64,000 bases of DNA from Enterobacillus tribolii (GCF_003363015.1 NZ_QRAP01000004.1:364001-428000), one strand, 5' to 3'. Positions 17,460 to 26,075 are shown, numbered from the stretch's first letter. Numbers and translations: made by a program. The notes: a model not told the origin generated them from the letters alone.

Positions 17460-18386
17460 ATGCAGCATGAGCTACAAGGCATACAAGCTTTTGTTAAGAT
17501 TGCAGAAATTGGATGCTTCACAAGAGCATCACATTTCCTTCATATTTCACAGCCTGCATTAACACGCAGACTTAAAAAGCTTGAGGATAGTCTGGGAGCG
17601 ACGTTATTTGAACGGTCGACCAGGAATGTTAAGCTCACGGCGGTAGGGAGGGAATTTTTACCTAAGGCAAAGAATTTAATCGATTTCTATGAAAGCTCGA
17701 TCCTGAGCATTAAGGAAATGGCTACGCACCAGATCGGTGTTATTACGCTATCCTGCCTGCCCACTGCTGCGTTCTATTTCCTTCCTTCGGTTATCAGAGA
17801 TTATAACAATCACTATCCCAATATCCGTATTCGAATCCTGGAGCACAGCGCAAGCGACTGCCTTGAAGCAGTATTAAATGGCGATGCGGATTTCGGTATA
17901 AACATGATAAACATCACACATCCTAATATCGATTTCACACCGCTCGTGAATGAACCCTTCGTTTTGGCCTGTCGGCGCGACCACGAGTTAGCGCAAAAAC
18001 AGTTGGTTATGTGGAAAGATCTGGCCGGTTTAAGACTCATCGGCGTAAGACGTTCAAGCGGTAACCGGTCGTTGATAGACCGGGCGCTTGAAGGTATGGA
18101 GTGGAAGCCCAATTGGTTTTACGAAGTCAGGCATCTGTCAACATCGCTCGGCATGGTGGAGGCCGGCCTTGGCGTTGCGGTAGTACCCAGTCTGGCGATG
18201 CCGACCGATGAGCATCACATCCTTGTAAGTCGCCCGTTAGTTGAACCTGTCATTCGTCGAACGTTGGGACTTGTTCAGCGCAGGGAAACAGCCCTGAGCC
18301 CGGCGGCCGAAAAGTTCAGAGAGATGCTCTTGCAGCTTTGGTCTCAGGACGTAAACAGTCCGTGGATTGGGAAGTTCACAACATAG
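17460..18386 (+). CDS. LysR-family regulator of the tricarboxylate cluster (YbhD-like)
   Basis: A 308-residue LysR-type regulator. The winged HTH (1-60) is canonical: LQGIQAFVKIAEIGCFTRAS, ISQPALTRRLKKLEDSLG and LFERSTRNVKLT. The effector domain follows (about 90-300), with the VEAGLGVAVVPSLAMP segment near 235-250. It is transcribed divergently from the twelve-gene cluster, 160 bp away, the standard arrangement for a dedicated activator whose inducer is a pathway substrate or intermediate. Sequence flavour and context (PrpF-family isomerase, DASS transporter, aconitase) resemble E. coli ybhD next to ybhHIJ. Confidence 0.88.
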   Translation: MQHELQGIQAFVKIAEIGCFTRASHFLHISQPALTRRLKKLEDSLGATLFERSTRNVKLTAVGREFLPKAKNLIDFYESSILSIKEMATHQIGVITLSCLPTAAFYFLPSVIRDYNNHYPNIRIRILEHSASDCLEAVLNGDADFGINMINITHPNIDFTPLVNEPFVLACRRDHELAQKQLVMWKDLAGLRLIGVRRSSGNRSLIDRALEGMEWKPNWFYEVRHLSTSLGMVEAGLGVAVVPSLAMPTDEHHILVSRPLVEPVIRRTLGLVQRRETALSPAAEKFREMLLQLWSQDVNSPWIGKFTT

Positions 18387-18477
18387 ACAGCGTTTCATTT
18401 GTATTGTTGTGGCAATAAACGTTACAGCAAATATGAGGGTATTATTTCTCTTTTGAAGGCTGCAGATTGTAGCCCTG

Positions 18478-18498
18478 CAGGATGACATCCTGTTTTTT
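18478..18498 (+). terminator. terminator after the LysR gene
   Basis: CAGGAT / ATCCTG (6 bp, 3-nt loop) followed by six T on the plus strand, about 90 bp after the LysR stop codon. Confidence 0.65.
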
Positions 18499-18652
18499 AT
18501 CAGGAAAACGGAGAGTGTTCAGAATTCTGGATCATGTTAAACGTTCTACAGCGTCATTACCGCCGCGACGCGCGAATATATGAGGCTTCATATTGCAGTT
18601 GGAAAGACGGTGTGTGAACCAGTGGTTCAGGCTCTGGCGGAAATAGCAGAAC
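18499..18652. other. short intergenic stretch with a possible gene remnant
   Basis: A plus-strand frame ending at 18675 reads through 18580-18675 as a 31-codon peptide (MRLHIAVGKTVCEPVVQALA and on), and is open upstream to a stop near 18540. It has no ribosome binding site and runs into the terminator hairpin. It may be the 3' end of a lost gene. Confidence 0.3.
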
Positions 18653-18693
18653 GTTTTCATAAAAACCGGGACTAGCCCGGTTTTTATGAAAAC
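18653..18693. terminator. bidirectional terminator, 18-bp perfect inverted repeat
   Basis: Arms 18653-18670 and 18676-18693 are perfect complements (18 bp, loop ACTAG), GC-rich at the tip (CCGGG) with A/T runs at the base, so it works as a terminator in both directions. It lies 12 bp after the stop of the minus-strand lipoprotein gene. Confidence 0.85.
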
Positions 18694-18705
18694 TCAATAT
18701 ATTGA

Positions 18706-19119
18706 TTAATAAGAGTTAAATCTTGTCACCTCAATCTTTCCGTTATTATCTTTCAAAATAAAGTCAGCATTGAAGATACGAATATCTGGCGAAATTCCTT
18801 GTTTTGGAGGAGAATCTAATCGTGCTGTGAAATGATAGGATTTGCCAACTTCAAATTTATAGCCAAAATCATCAACACATTGCCCCTCAGAAACAGGCAT
18901 ATTTAAGTTGCTCTTATATAGAACATTTTCATCATTGCCTGCCTCGCCAATAGTAATAGCGTTTATACGTTCATTTTTTTCAGGTTTAACTATAAAACAA
19001 ACTTTATTATCAACTGCAGTAACTGAGGCTCTGAACTGTGGCGGATCGGGATTATTATAGTGTATTCCACAACCAGAAAGTGAAAAAGCCAATATACTAA
19101 CAGACAAAATCTTTTTCAT
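18706..19119 (-). CDS. lipoprotein of the putative T6SS-immunity periplasmic type
   Basis: A 137-residue protein with a short signal peptide and lipobox (LSVSILAFSLSGC, Cys at 17), so it should be a lipid-anchored periplasmic protein. The mature part is a small beta-rich domain with FRASVTAVDNKVCFIVKPE and a conserved Cys in EGQCVDDFGYKF. This pattern matches lipoproteins annotated in enterobacteria as putative type VI secretion immunity proteins; I recognise the family but no fine function. It is the last gene of the small cassette next to tRNA-Thr. If it is an immunity protein, the toxin it neutralises would act in the periplasm or membrane, consistent with the candidate effector at 19737-20195. 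Confidence 0.7.
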   Translation of the reverse strand: MKKILSVSILAFSLSGCGIHYNNPDPPQFRASVTAVDNKVCFIVKPEKNERINAITIGEAGNDENVLYKSNLNMPVSEGQCVDDFGYKFEVGKSYHFTARLDSPPKQGISPDIRIFNADFILKDNNGKIEVTRFNSY

Positions 19120-19124
19120 CCTTA

Positions 19125-19433
19125 TCAGCCCCGCTGTTTTAAAAAATCAGAAAGCGTATATTCATACAACGCAAAAGTATTTTTATCACTGACACCTAAA
19201 AAGCGTACTTTCCTTTGACCGGCAAATTCTATTCATTATCACTATTAACAACTACGGCAATAGCTACTCATATTCTCCCTGAGATAAACAGGCAGAAAGC
19301 CCCCTGGCTCATTTGAAACTGTAAGTATCGCTTTATCAAGTTCATCGCTCTCACCAAAGGGCTGTTTAGTAATCCCAACTGCCTTATCTATGCTGCTCAC
19401 CTCTGTTTCCGTACCAGACAAGATTACTGCCAT
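19125..19433 (-). pseudogene. decayed small gene between the DUF1493 gene and the lipoprotein gene
   Basis: The 62-codon frame at 19245-19433 starts 13 bp after the DUF1493 stop and ends at a run of five consecutive in-frame stops (TAA TAG TGA TAA TGA). The same frame then reopens and reads EFAGQRKVRFLGVSD and on to FLKQRG, stopping at 19125, immediately before the lipoprotein start. A neighbouring frame across the gap reads VAIAVVVNSDNE. The parts join into one sensible protein of about 100 residues if two small indels are assumed. I read this as one decayed cassette gene, original function unknown. Alternatively the 62-residue protein alone is expressed. Confidence 0.5.
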
Positions 19434-19446
19434 TTTTAAGTTATTC

Positions 19447-19743
19447 TTAATATAACCACTGTCCCGCTTTGGCTGACTCTATTAGCATCCCTATAGTAAG
19501 CGGTAAACCATATCGTTTTTTTTCAGGAAAGTATTTATCAAAAAAAACAGCCTGAGGGTCTATAGAAAACAGCTCCGTATATCGCGTCAGAAGTTCATAG
19601 GCATCCTCAGGAGCCATCTTAAAATCTTTGTTTAAATCAGTATCCTTCGTTAGCTTGTACCTTTTAAAGGTAAACAGGCTTACCCCATTATATTCTTCAA
19701 CTAAAGCAAACACTGCTTTTTCTATCTCGTCATCCATTACCAT
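19447..19743 (-). CDS. DUF1493-family protein
   Basis: A 98-residue acidic protein whose pattern (VMDDEIEKAVFALVEEYNG; MAPEDAYELLTRYTELFSID; FDKYFPEKKR) is that of DUF1493, a small enterobacterial family with an acyl-carrier-like look, including a helix rich in Asp/Glu before the AYELL segment. Its start overlaps the stop of the upstream gene by 7 bp, so the two are translationally coupled. Such pairing with a membrane-active protein suggests a partner, chaperone or immunity role, but the biochemical function of DUF1493 is not established. Confidence 0.75.
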   Translation of the reverse strand: MVMDDEIEKAVFALVEEYNGVSLFTFKRYKLTKDTDLNKDFKMAPEDAYELLTRYTELFSIDPQAVFFDKYFPEKKRYGLPLTIGMLIESAKAGQWLY

Positions 19744-20195
19744 AACTTATCCCCAGCACGAGCAATACGATTATATGCAGAGGTTGTATTCCACGCTATT
19801 TGAGCAACATCGGCAGCAATGACAAACCAGCCAATGACAGGAACCGCACGACCAACAAATGTGGATAGTTTTTTGGTCATTATGATCTTCATATTCGAAG
19901 GCCCTCCAACAATCGTAGGCAAGCGCATCGGCATATAGATACCTTTAAGCTGTTGTCTTGCTATTTGGGAGGCTCTGGATGTTCCCGGTGTTGCTCCAGC
20001 CAGTTTACCGGATACACGTATGTTGTTTTGACCAAGGTAAATAGCCGCCGCCGCCGCAACATCCTTTGCTACAGTTGAGCCTGTAAAGTGTTCAGCCGTA
20101 CTATCCACCATCACCCAGAAGAACAACTCTCCAGCGGATAAATTTGTTAATCCGCCGTAGAAATAAGTCCCTTTCAACTCCTCAACCGTATCCAA
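19737..20195 (-). CDS. small membrane-associated protein, candidate toxin/effector
   Basis: I place the start at TTG 20193-20195, because AAGGAGG stands 6 bases upstream on the coding strand; the longer frame from an ATG at 20231 has no such signal and adds 12 residues. The resulting 152-residue protein opens DTVEELKGTYFYGGLTN, has an Ala-rich helix (VAKDVAAAAAIYLG, about 43-56), a basic middle, and a hydrophobic segment near the C-terminus (RAVPVIGWFVIAADVAQIAW) flanked by charges. It has no secretion signal, nuclease or lipase motif. The hydrophobic hairpin and downstream lipoprotein fit a small membrane-perturbing effector of the type VI kind, but I do not recognise the family, and it lacks any PAAR, VgrG or Rhs part. 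Confidence 0.6.
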   Translation of the reverse strand: MDTVEELKGTYFYGGLTNLSAGELFFWVMVDSTAEHFTGSTVAKDVAAAAAIYLGQNNIRVSGKLAGATPGTSRASQIARQQLKGIYMPMRLPTIVGGPSNMKIIMTKKLSTFVGRAVPVIGWFVIAADVAQIAWNTTSAYNRIARAGDKLW

Positions 20196-20411
20196 GTTCC
20201 ACCTCCTTGTATGATAAGCAAACCTAATCATAGTGGTGATGCTTCAAGCAGTCTATAGAGAAACATCTAAGGAAAAAGTTTATGTGTTAACATACATGAT
20301 AACCATCAACTCACGGAGACAGTTTGGTAGACAGAATTACCTACAAAAGAGCAGACAAAAACGACGTTGTAATCTTTATAACGTGTTGTTTTTTTATGAA
20401 ACTTCATGAAG
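20196..20411. other. AT-rich gap between cassette and tRNA-Thr
   Basis: No gene seen. It should contain the promoter of the cassette. A 12-bp palindrome, ACTTCATGAAGT (20401-20412), touches the tRNA 3' end. I did not find a second copy of the tRNA 3' sequence in the window. Confidence 0.4.
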
Positions 20412-20487
20412 TGGTGCCGGTAATAGGAGTCGAACCTACGACCTTCGCATTACGAATGCGCTGCTCTACCAACTGAGCTATACCGGC
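20412..20487 (-). tRNA. thrW: tRNA-Thr (anticodon CGU)
   Basis: The minus strand gives a complete 76-nt cloverleaf from GCCGGTA to the encoded CCA: D-arm GCTCAGTTGGTAGAGC, anticodon loop TTCGTAA with anticodon CGT, and T-arm GTAGGTTCGACTCCTAT, closed by TACCGGC. A Thr-CGU tRNA adjoining proA/proB matches E. coli thrW, a known integration site. The 3' end faces the accessory region, the orientation expected for a tRNA used as an attachment site. Confidence 0.96.
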
Positions 20488-20526
20488 ACTGGGGGCGTTC
20501 AGGACTTACTGAGAAGTGCGGTGCCT

Positions 20527-20555
20527 AACATAGTGAAAATCGCTGGCAGCGTCAA
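20527..20555 (-). promoter_or_regulatory. sigma-70 promoter of tRNA-Thr
   Basis: On the minus strand TTGACG (20550-20555) and TATGTT (20527-20532) are separated by exactly 17 bp and followed by a GC-rich discriminator (AGGCACCGC), typical of stringently controlled stable-RNA promoters. Transcription would begin about 32 bp before the tRNA. Confidence 0.8.
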
Positions 20556-20684
20556 GAGGATGCCGTTTATATGGCGATTTTATCAGCACCAGGCGCACGT
20601 AAACATCACCTCTTTGCATCGCTTTGCGCTAGTCTCTTCCTATTCTGCGGTGTATCCGGCACCGCGTTGCGTTAAGGAGTTTCC

Positions 20685-21716
20685 ATGCCTCAGCTAAACA
20701 CCGTTAACCGTCAGTTTATCCTCGCCAGGCGCCCGCAGGGCATGCCAACGCATGAGGACGTTAAACTGGTACAAAGCGCCGTCCCCTCCCCCTCTCAGGG
20801 CCAGGTTCTGCTGCGCACCCTGTATTTATCCCTCGACCCTTACATGCGCGGTCGTATGGACGACACGCCGTCTTACTCCCCGCCGCTGGCGCTGGGCGAC
20901 GTGATTGTCGGCGGCACCGTTTGCCGGGTCGAGAAATCCCACCATGATAAATTCCGGGAAGGCGACCTCGTGCTCGCCTACGGCGGTTGGCAGGACTATG
21001 CCCTGTCCGACGGCAGCGGTCTGCAAAAGCTGGACCCCGCCATGCCGCGCCCTTCGATGGCGCTCGGCGTACTCGGGATGCCGGGTTTCACCGGCTACAT
21101 GGGGCTGATGGACATCGGCCAGCCCAAGGCCGGTGAAACCGTCGTCGTGGCCGCCGCAAGCGGTGCAGTGGGTTCCGTGGTTGGTCAGGTAGCAAAATTG
21201 CAGGGATGTCGGGTGGTCGGCATTGCCGGCGGAGAGGAAAAATGCCGCTATATCAAGGAGGAGCTGGGGTTTGATGCCGCTATCGACCACCGCGCGGCAA
21301 ACTTTCCCGTCCTGTTACAGGCGGCCTGTCCGCAGGGTATCGACGTCTATTACGAAAACGTCGGCGGCGCGGTCTTTGACGCCGTTTTTCCGCTGCTGAA
21401 CACCAGTGCCCGTATTCCGGTATGCGGCATGATTAGCCAGTATAACGGCGCACGCGACACCCAGATGCAGGATCGCCTGCCGCTGCTGATGGGCACCATC
21501 TTAAAGAAACGCATGCGCGTGCAGGGGTTTATTATCGGAATGGACTATGGCCCACGCTATCCTGAATTTTACCAGGCGATGAGCGGCTGGCTGCAACAGG
21601 GGAAAATCACCTTCCGCGAAGACGTGGTAGAAGGCCTGGAAAATGCGCTGGACGCCTTTTGCGGACTGCTGGAAGGGAAAAACTTCGGGAAGCTTATCGT
21701 AAAAGTAGCGGAGTAA
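20685..21716 (+). CDS. curA: NADPH-dependent 2-alkenal/curcumin reductase (CurA/YncB family)
   Basis: A 343-residue zinc-free medium-chain reductase of the CurA/leukotriene-B4 dehydrogenase family; such enzymes use NADPH to reduce activated double bonds. The N-terminal part has NRQFILARRPQGMPTHED and LSLDPYMRGRM; the Rossmann part has VVVAAASGAVGSVVGQVAK (about 150-168), with the NADPH 2'-phosphate region VVGIAGGEEKCRYI. ATG at 20685 with AAGGAG upstream. It stands alone between tRNA-Thr and proA, an insertion compared with E. coli gene order. Physiological substrate unknown. Confidence 0.9.
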   Translation: MPQLNTVNRQFILARRPQGMPTHEDVKLVQSAVPSPSQGQVLLRTLYLSLDPYMRGRMDDTPSYSPPLALGDVIVGGTVCRVEKSHHDKFREGDLVLAYGGWQDYALSDGSGLQKLDPAMPRPSMALGVLGMPGFTGYMGLMDIGQPKAGETVVVAAASGAVGSVVGQVAKLQGCRVVGIAGGEEKCRYIKEELGFDAAIDHRAANFPVLLQAACPQGIDVYYENVGGAVFDAVFPLLNTSARIPVCGMISQYNGARDTQMQDRLPLLMGTILKKRMRVQGFIIGMDYGPRYPEFYQAMSGWLQQGKITFREDVVEGLENALDAFCGLLEGKNFGKLIVKVAE

Positions 21717-21723
21717 AAATGAA

Positions 21724-21748
21724 GGGCCTGCCGTTTTCCCGCAGGCCC
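21724..21748 (-). terminator. terminator after proBA (shared with curA)
   Basis: GGGCCTGC / GCAGGCCC (8 bp, 9-nt loop) between two convergent genes. On the minus strand it is followed by TTCATTTTTA, fitting termination of proBA; the plus strand lacks a good T run. Confidence 0.7.
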
Positions 21749-21755
21749 GCAATCC

Positions 21756-23009
21756 TCAGCGCCGCACTAAATTATCGCCGCGGCCAATCCATTTATAGGT
21801 AGTCAGCGCCTCCAGCCCCATCGGGCCGCGGGCGTGAAGTTTCTGGGTACTGACGGCAACCTCCGCCCCCAACCCAAACTGACCACCGTCGGTGAAACGC
21901 GTACTCGCGTTCACGTAAACCGCAGCGGAATCCACCTCACGCACAAAGCGATCGGCATGCGCCATGGTCTGCGTCAGAATCGCGTCGGAGTGCCCGGTGC
22001 CGTGCTCACGGATATGCTCTATCGCGCCGTCGAGATCCCCCACCATTACCACGTTCAGATCGAGCGACAGCCATTCGTCATCCAATTCCGCGCCCTGCAA
22101 AGGCAACACCGCCGCCGGGCCAGACTGCAACAACGGCAGGCAGCGAGGGCAGGCATGCAACGTGACTCCGGCCTCCTGCATTTTTACGCTGAGCGCAGGC
22201 AGAAACGAAGCGGCAACGGCCTGACTAACCAGCAACGTCTCCACCGTATTACAGGTACTGGGGCGCTGCGTTTTGGCATTCTCAATCACGTTCAGGGCGC
22301 TGTCGAAATGAATATCGGCATCGACATAAATATGGCAAACCCCGATGCCGCCGGTAATCACCGGGATCGTAGAATTTTCACGGCACAGCTTGTGTAAACC
22401 GGCCCCGCCGCGCGGGATCAGCATGTCGATATAGCGATCCAGCTTCAGCATCTCCGCCACCAGCGCCCGGTCAGGATTTTCAATCGCCTGTATCGCATCG
22501 CCCGGCAGCCCGGCCTGCTCCAGCGCACGCTGCACCACCTTCACCATCGCTTGATTGGTGTGATGCGTTTCTTTGCCGCCGCGCAAAATCACCGCGTTGC
22601 CGGTTTTAAGGCACAGCGTCGCCACGTCGATGGTCACGTTCGGCCGCGCTTCGTAAATCACGCCGACCACGCCGAGCGGCACCCGGCGCCGCTCCAGCGT
22701 CAGCCCGTTATCCAATACGCTGCCGTCAATCACCCGGCCAACCGGATCGCTCAGGCGGCACACCTGACGCACATCGCTGGCAATCGCCGCCAGGCGCGTT
22801 TCATTCAACGCCAGGCGATCGAGCAATGCTTCGCTCATCCCGCCCTGGCGTGCATTGTCCACGTCCAGGCGGTTAGCCATCAAAATAGATTCGCACTCCT
22901 GCTCCAGAAAATCAGCGATCATTGCCAACGCCCGATCTTTCTGCGCCGTGCTCAATACGGCAAGCCGGTAAGATGCCCGTTTGGCGGCTTTCCCCATTTC
23001 CTCTAACAT
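21756..23009 (-). CDS. proA: gamma-glutamyl phosphate reductase
   Basis: ProA reduces gamma-glutamyl phosphate with NADPH to glutamate semialdehyde, the second step of proline synthesis. The 417 residues have the usual length; the catalytic Cys lies in [12 protein letters not shown] (about 255), with conserved [19 protein letters not shown] (about 110-128) and [10 protein letters not shown]. It begins 10 bp after proB, giving the classical proBA operon, and ends at the shared terminator before curA. Confidence 0.97.
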   Translation of the reverse strand: MLEEMGKAAKRASYRLAVLSTAQKDRALAMIADFLEQECESILMANRLDVDNARQGGMSEALLDRLALNETRLAAIASDVRQVCRLSDPVGRVIDGSVLDNGLTLERRRVPLGVVGVIYEARPNVTIDVATLCLKTGNAVILRGGKETHHTNQAMVKVVQRALEQAGLPGDAIQAIENPDRALVAEMLKLDRYIDMLIPRGGAGLHKLCRENSTIPVITGGIGVCHIYVDADIHFDSALNVIENAKTQRPSTCNTVETLLVSQAVAASFLPALSVKMQEAGVTLHACPRCLPLLQSGPAAVLPLQGAELDDEWLSLDLNVVMVGDLDGAIEHIREHGTGHSDAILTQTMAHADRFVREVDSAAVYVNASTRFTDGGQFGLGAEVAVSTQKLHARGPMGLEALTTYKWIGRGDNLVRR

Positions 23010-23019
23010 TCCGCTCTCC

Positions 23020-24123
23020 TCAGATAACGATCATATCGTCGCGGTGAACGGATACCGGACCATATTCATAGCCCAGTATGCCGCTGATTTCCTGCGAATG
23101 ACGCCCCGCAATCAGGCGCAACGCATCGCTGTTATAGCGGCTGACGCCGTGCGCCAGATCGCGTCCGGCGAGGTTGCGGATACGCACCACCTCACCGCGC
23201 GAAAAGTTGCCGCTGACGTTGCGAATCCCTTTGGGCAGCAACGAACTGCCGCGTTCCAGAATGGCGGAAACCGCACCATCATCCACGGTAATCTCCCCGG
23301 CCGGCGGCGCGCCGAAGATCCAGCGCTTACGGTTTTCCAGCGGCGTTTCCAATGCATGGAAACGCGTGCCGGTGGAAACATCGTTGATCACGTCGGCGAT
23401 AACGCCCGGCTTACTGCCTGCGGCAATAATCACGTCGATCCCCGCGCGACAGGCAATGTCGGCGGCCTGCAGCTTGGTCGCCATTCCGCCGGTGCCTAAC
23501 CCGGAAACGCTGTCGCCGGCAATGCCGCGCAGCGCGTCGTCGATGCTGGTGACTTCGCGGATCAGCTCCGCCTGCGGATTATTACGCGGATCGGCGGTAT
23601 ACAGACCAGCCTGATCGGTTAACAGCAACAGCTTGTCTGCGCCGCCCAGAATCGCCGCCAACGCCGATAAGTTGTCATTGTCGCCGACCTTGATTTCCGC
23701 CGTGGCGACGGCGTCATTCTCATTGATCACCGGCACGATGCGGTTGTCCATCAGGGCGTGCAGAGTATCGCGCGCGTTCAGGAAGCGCTCGCGATCTTCC
23801 AGATCGGCCCTGGTCAGCAGCATCTGACCGATGTGAATGCCATAAATGGAAAACAGTTGCTCCCAAAGCTGAATCAGGCGGCTTTGCCCAACTGCCGCCA
23901 GCAGTTGCTTAGAGGCAATGGTCGCCGGCAGTTCCGGATACCCCAAATGCTCCCTGCCCGCGGCAATCGCCCCGGAAGTGACAATAACGATACGATGACC
24001 GGCGGCGTGCTGCTGCGCACACTGACGGACCAACTCTACGATATGGGCACGGTTCAAACGACGGGATCCCCCGGTTAACACGCTGGTGCCCAGCTTCACA
24101 ACCAATGTTTGGCTGCCACTCAT
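23020..24123 (-). CDS. proB: glutamate 5-kinase
   Basis: ProB phosphorylates glutamate at the start of proline synthesis and is the feedback-controlled step. The 367-residue protein has an amino-acid-kinase domain ([16 protein letters not shown] at 8-23; [17 protein letters not shown] near 49-65; [15 protein letters not shown] near 212-226) and a C-terminal PUA domain (about 275-367), as in E. coli. It forms an operon with proA. Confidence 0.97.
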   Translation of the reverse strand: MSGSQTLVVKLGTSVLTGGSRRLNRAHIVELVRQCAQQHAAGHRIVIVTSGAIAAGREHLGYPELPATIASKQLLAAVGQSRLIQLWEQLFSIYGIHIGQMLLTRADLEDRERFLNARDTLHALMDNRIVPVINENDAVATAEIKVGDNDNLSALAAILGGADKLLLLTDQAGLYTADPRNNPQAELIREVTSIDDALRGIAGDSVSGLGTGGMATKLQAADIACRAGIDVIIAAGSKPGVIADVINDVSTGTRFHALETPLENRKRWIFGAPPAGEITVDDGAVSAILERGSSLLPKGIRNVSGNFSRGEVVRIRNLAGRDLAHGVSRYNSDALRLIAGRHSQEISGILGYEYGPVSVHRDDMIVI

Positions 24124-24275
24124 AATCTTTCTGCCGTTACGTTGAAACGCCCCATCCGGGACGTCGGTGATGTTGAAAGCGCAAACTGTCTTTGTATCAG
24201 GAGAGCTGCGTCATGCCAACCAGCACGACGCGAAATACGGGGATAAATTTTAGCGCCTTAGCGCGGAGAGGTCAT

Positions 24276-24677
24276 TCAGGCGCGTAAACGCAGCAAATCA
24301 CCGGAAAAATCAGCAGCAGGACGAAATTCCAGCGGCAGCGAAGCGATCAACGTGTGCAGGTTGGCATGAAAATCGCGCAGCGTTTGCTCCACCCGTTGCA
24401 AAACATCAGCGTCTTTGATGTCCTGCTCACGCCAAATACCCAGTTTGTCATACAGCCCCAATGTATAGCTGTAGGAGAATCCTGTCTCATCGGCATCAAG
24501 CTCCATCCACCAGCCCCAGAATTCCCGCTTCTCCGGGCTGGGTTTCACATTAACGCATACGGCAAGGCAATCGAAAAAGAAACGGTTTTCCTGACACTGC
24601 GTTTCGCGCAGATAAGGACCTAATGCAGTGAATTTCTTCACTAAGCGGCCTTTAGGGTAACCACTGGGTAATGTCAT
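24276..24677 (-). CDS. crl: sigma factor-binding protein Crl
   Basis: Crl helps sigma-S assemble with RNA polymerase core. The 133 residues match the family: [20 protein letters not shown] at the N-terminus, [11 protein letters not shown] and the Trp-rich FWGWWMELD core that contacts sigma-S. It lies between proB and frsA as in E. coli. The Cys residues near 28, 37 and 41 are those of known Crl proteins. Confidence 0.95.
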   Translation of the reverse strand: MTLPSGYPKGRLVKKFTALGPYLRETQCQENRFFFDCLAVCVNVKPSPEKREFWGWWMELDADETGFSYSYTLGLYDKLGIWREQDIKDADVLQRVEQTLRDFHANLHTLIASLPLEFRPAADFSGDLLRLRA

Positions 24678-24737
24678 ACAGCATCCTCCATTAATGGTTA
24701 CTCTTTTTTAACAAATAATCAAAAATTAGCAATCCGC

Positions 24738-25988
24738 TTAACGCATTTTATTTTGTATCCAGTCACATATCTGGTGTAAAGCGCGATCAAAACTTTCGTA
24801 CACCGGCGTTGACGGAATTGCCAGAAGCTTGCCGTCTGCGGACGAGCTAACGATCCGCTTCGCCTCGTCTTCCGGGCTGAACGGATCCTTTTTCCAGAAG
24901 CCGGCCAGCACCGGCGTCGCACAGCGCCGCCCCAGCAATCCCTGTGTTTTCAGGGAATAGCAGTTCAGCTCGGTACGCAGCGCCGTCGCCGTTGCGCTGT
25001 CCATCCCCATCCGGCTGGCCAGCACGTCAATGTACATTCCCGGAACGCTGTCCTGACAACGCTGGTCGCACAGCAGGCTGTGTACGATCGGTCCCAGGCA
25101 GGCCACGCTGCGCAGGCGTCTGGACTCCAGATAAGCCAGACGCATCGCCACGTTGGCGCCGAAGCGCAGGCCGAAAGCGGAAACCTGCGTATGGTCTATC
25201 CAGGGAACGTCCGGCAGCGCATTGAGCACGGCCTGATGCAGGCGGCTGGAATCCTGGGTGAGCTTAAACGCGGAGGAGAACCCGACGGACGGCATATCGA
25301 CGGTCAGCATCGCGATCCCCCTTGGCGCCAGGTAGTCGCGGAACAAACGGTGATTATCGCTTTGCAGCATGTCCAGGCTGTTGCAGATGATCACCGTGGG
25401 GAAAGGCCCGCCTTCGGCAGAGGGCATGTGCAAAAAACCGGTGATGCTGCGCCCGCCCTCAACGGGGAAAGAGAGCTCTTTCAGCTCGTAGGAAAGGCGT
25501 TTGGCCGCTTCTTCATAGGCCCGGTTAGAGAGCGCGCCGGCCTGCTCGGCCAAATCATCGCCTTTCAGATGCGGATAGCCGGCGATGCTGTATAACGTGG
25601 CGGCTTTCAGCCAGTGCTCACCGGCACGCTGGGCATCCGCTTCCGTGCCGGCCTTGCGCTGCCACTCCATCGCCTGATGGGACCACTCATACGCCCAGTT
25701 GCCGCTGCGATAGCCGATTACGGTGTCCAGCAACCGATCGTCGCTGCGCCGGGCGTCGGATGCCGCGATACGCGACAACACATGTTCAATTTCAATCGGA
25801 TCGATACCGCGCCATGTCCACATCAGAACGTTGATTGTACGATACCAATTCGCCTGTTTTACCCCTTCCAGCGCGGAGTCAGCCACGTGCAACGGCTCCG
25901 TATGGCCGCTGAGATTGACCAGCGTCGACGTTTCACGATCCTTAACAGAAGGTTTAAACAGGGTTTCAGAAAGATTGGCCTGGGACAT
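24738..25988 (-). CDS. frsA: FrsA, alpha/beta-hydrolase-fold esterase
   Basis: The 416-residue protein matches E. coli FrsA (YafA), described as a partner of the glucose transporter component IIA-Glc and as an esterase affecting the respiration/fermentation balance. It starts [20 protein letters not shown]; the hydrolase fold covers about 180-416 with [18 protein letters not shown] and [20 protein letters not shown] (nucleophile-elbow region, G-L-R-F-G instead of G-x-S-x-G). The absence of Ser at the elbow is a family feature that makes its hydrolase activity debatable. It is followed by crl. Confidence 0.93.
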   Translation of the reverse strand: MSQANLSETLFKPSVKDRETSTLVNLSGHTEPLHVADSALEGVKQANWYRTINVLMWTWRGIDPIEIEHVLSRIAASDARRSDDRLLDTVIGYRSGNWAYEWSHQAMEWQRKAGTEADAQRAGEHWLKAATLYSIAGYPHLKGDDLAEQAGALSNRAYEEAAKRLSYELKELSFPVEGGRSITGFLHMPSAEGGPFPTVIICNSLDMLQSDNHRLFRDYLAPRGIAMLTVDMPSVGFSSAFKLTQDSSRLHQAVLNALPDVPWIDHTQVSAFGLRFGANVAMRLAYLESRRLRSVACLGPIVHSLLCDQRCQDSVPGMYIDVLASRMGMDSATATALRTELNCYSLKTQGLLGRRCATPVLAGFWKKDPFSPEDEAKRIVSSSADGKLLAIPSTPVYESFDRALHQICDWIQNKMR

Positions 25989-26075
25989 GGATGGGTATTG
26001 CCTCCGTTACACAATAATTACGCCCGGTAATACACAAAGACGCCGGGGGGATTAGTGTATAAGAGAGTGCGGCCC

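Noticed and set aside
18580..18675. 31-codon plus-strand peptide ending in the terminator hairpin
   Set aside because: Too short, no ribosome binding site, no recognisable family; kept only as a possible remnant.
20401..20412. 12-bp palindrome at the tRNA-Thr 3' end as an attachment-site core
   Set aside because: No second copy was found in the window, and a short palindrome in AT-rich DNA is not evidence of integration.
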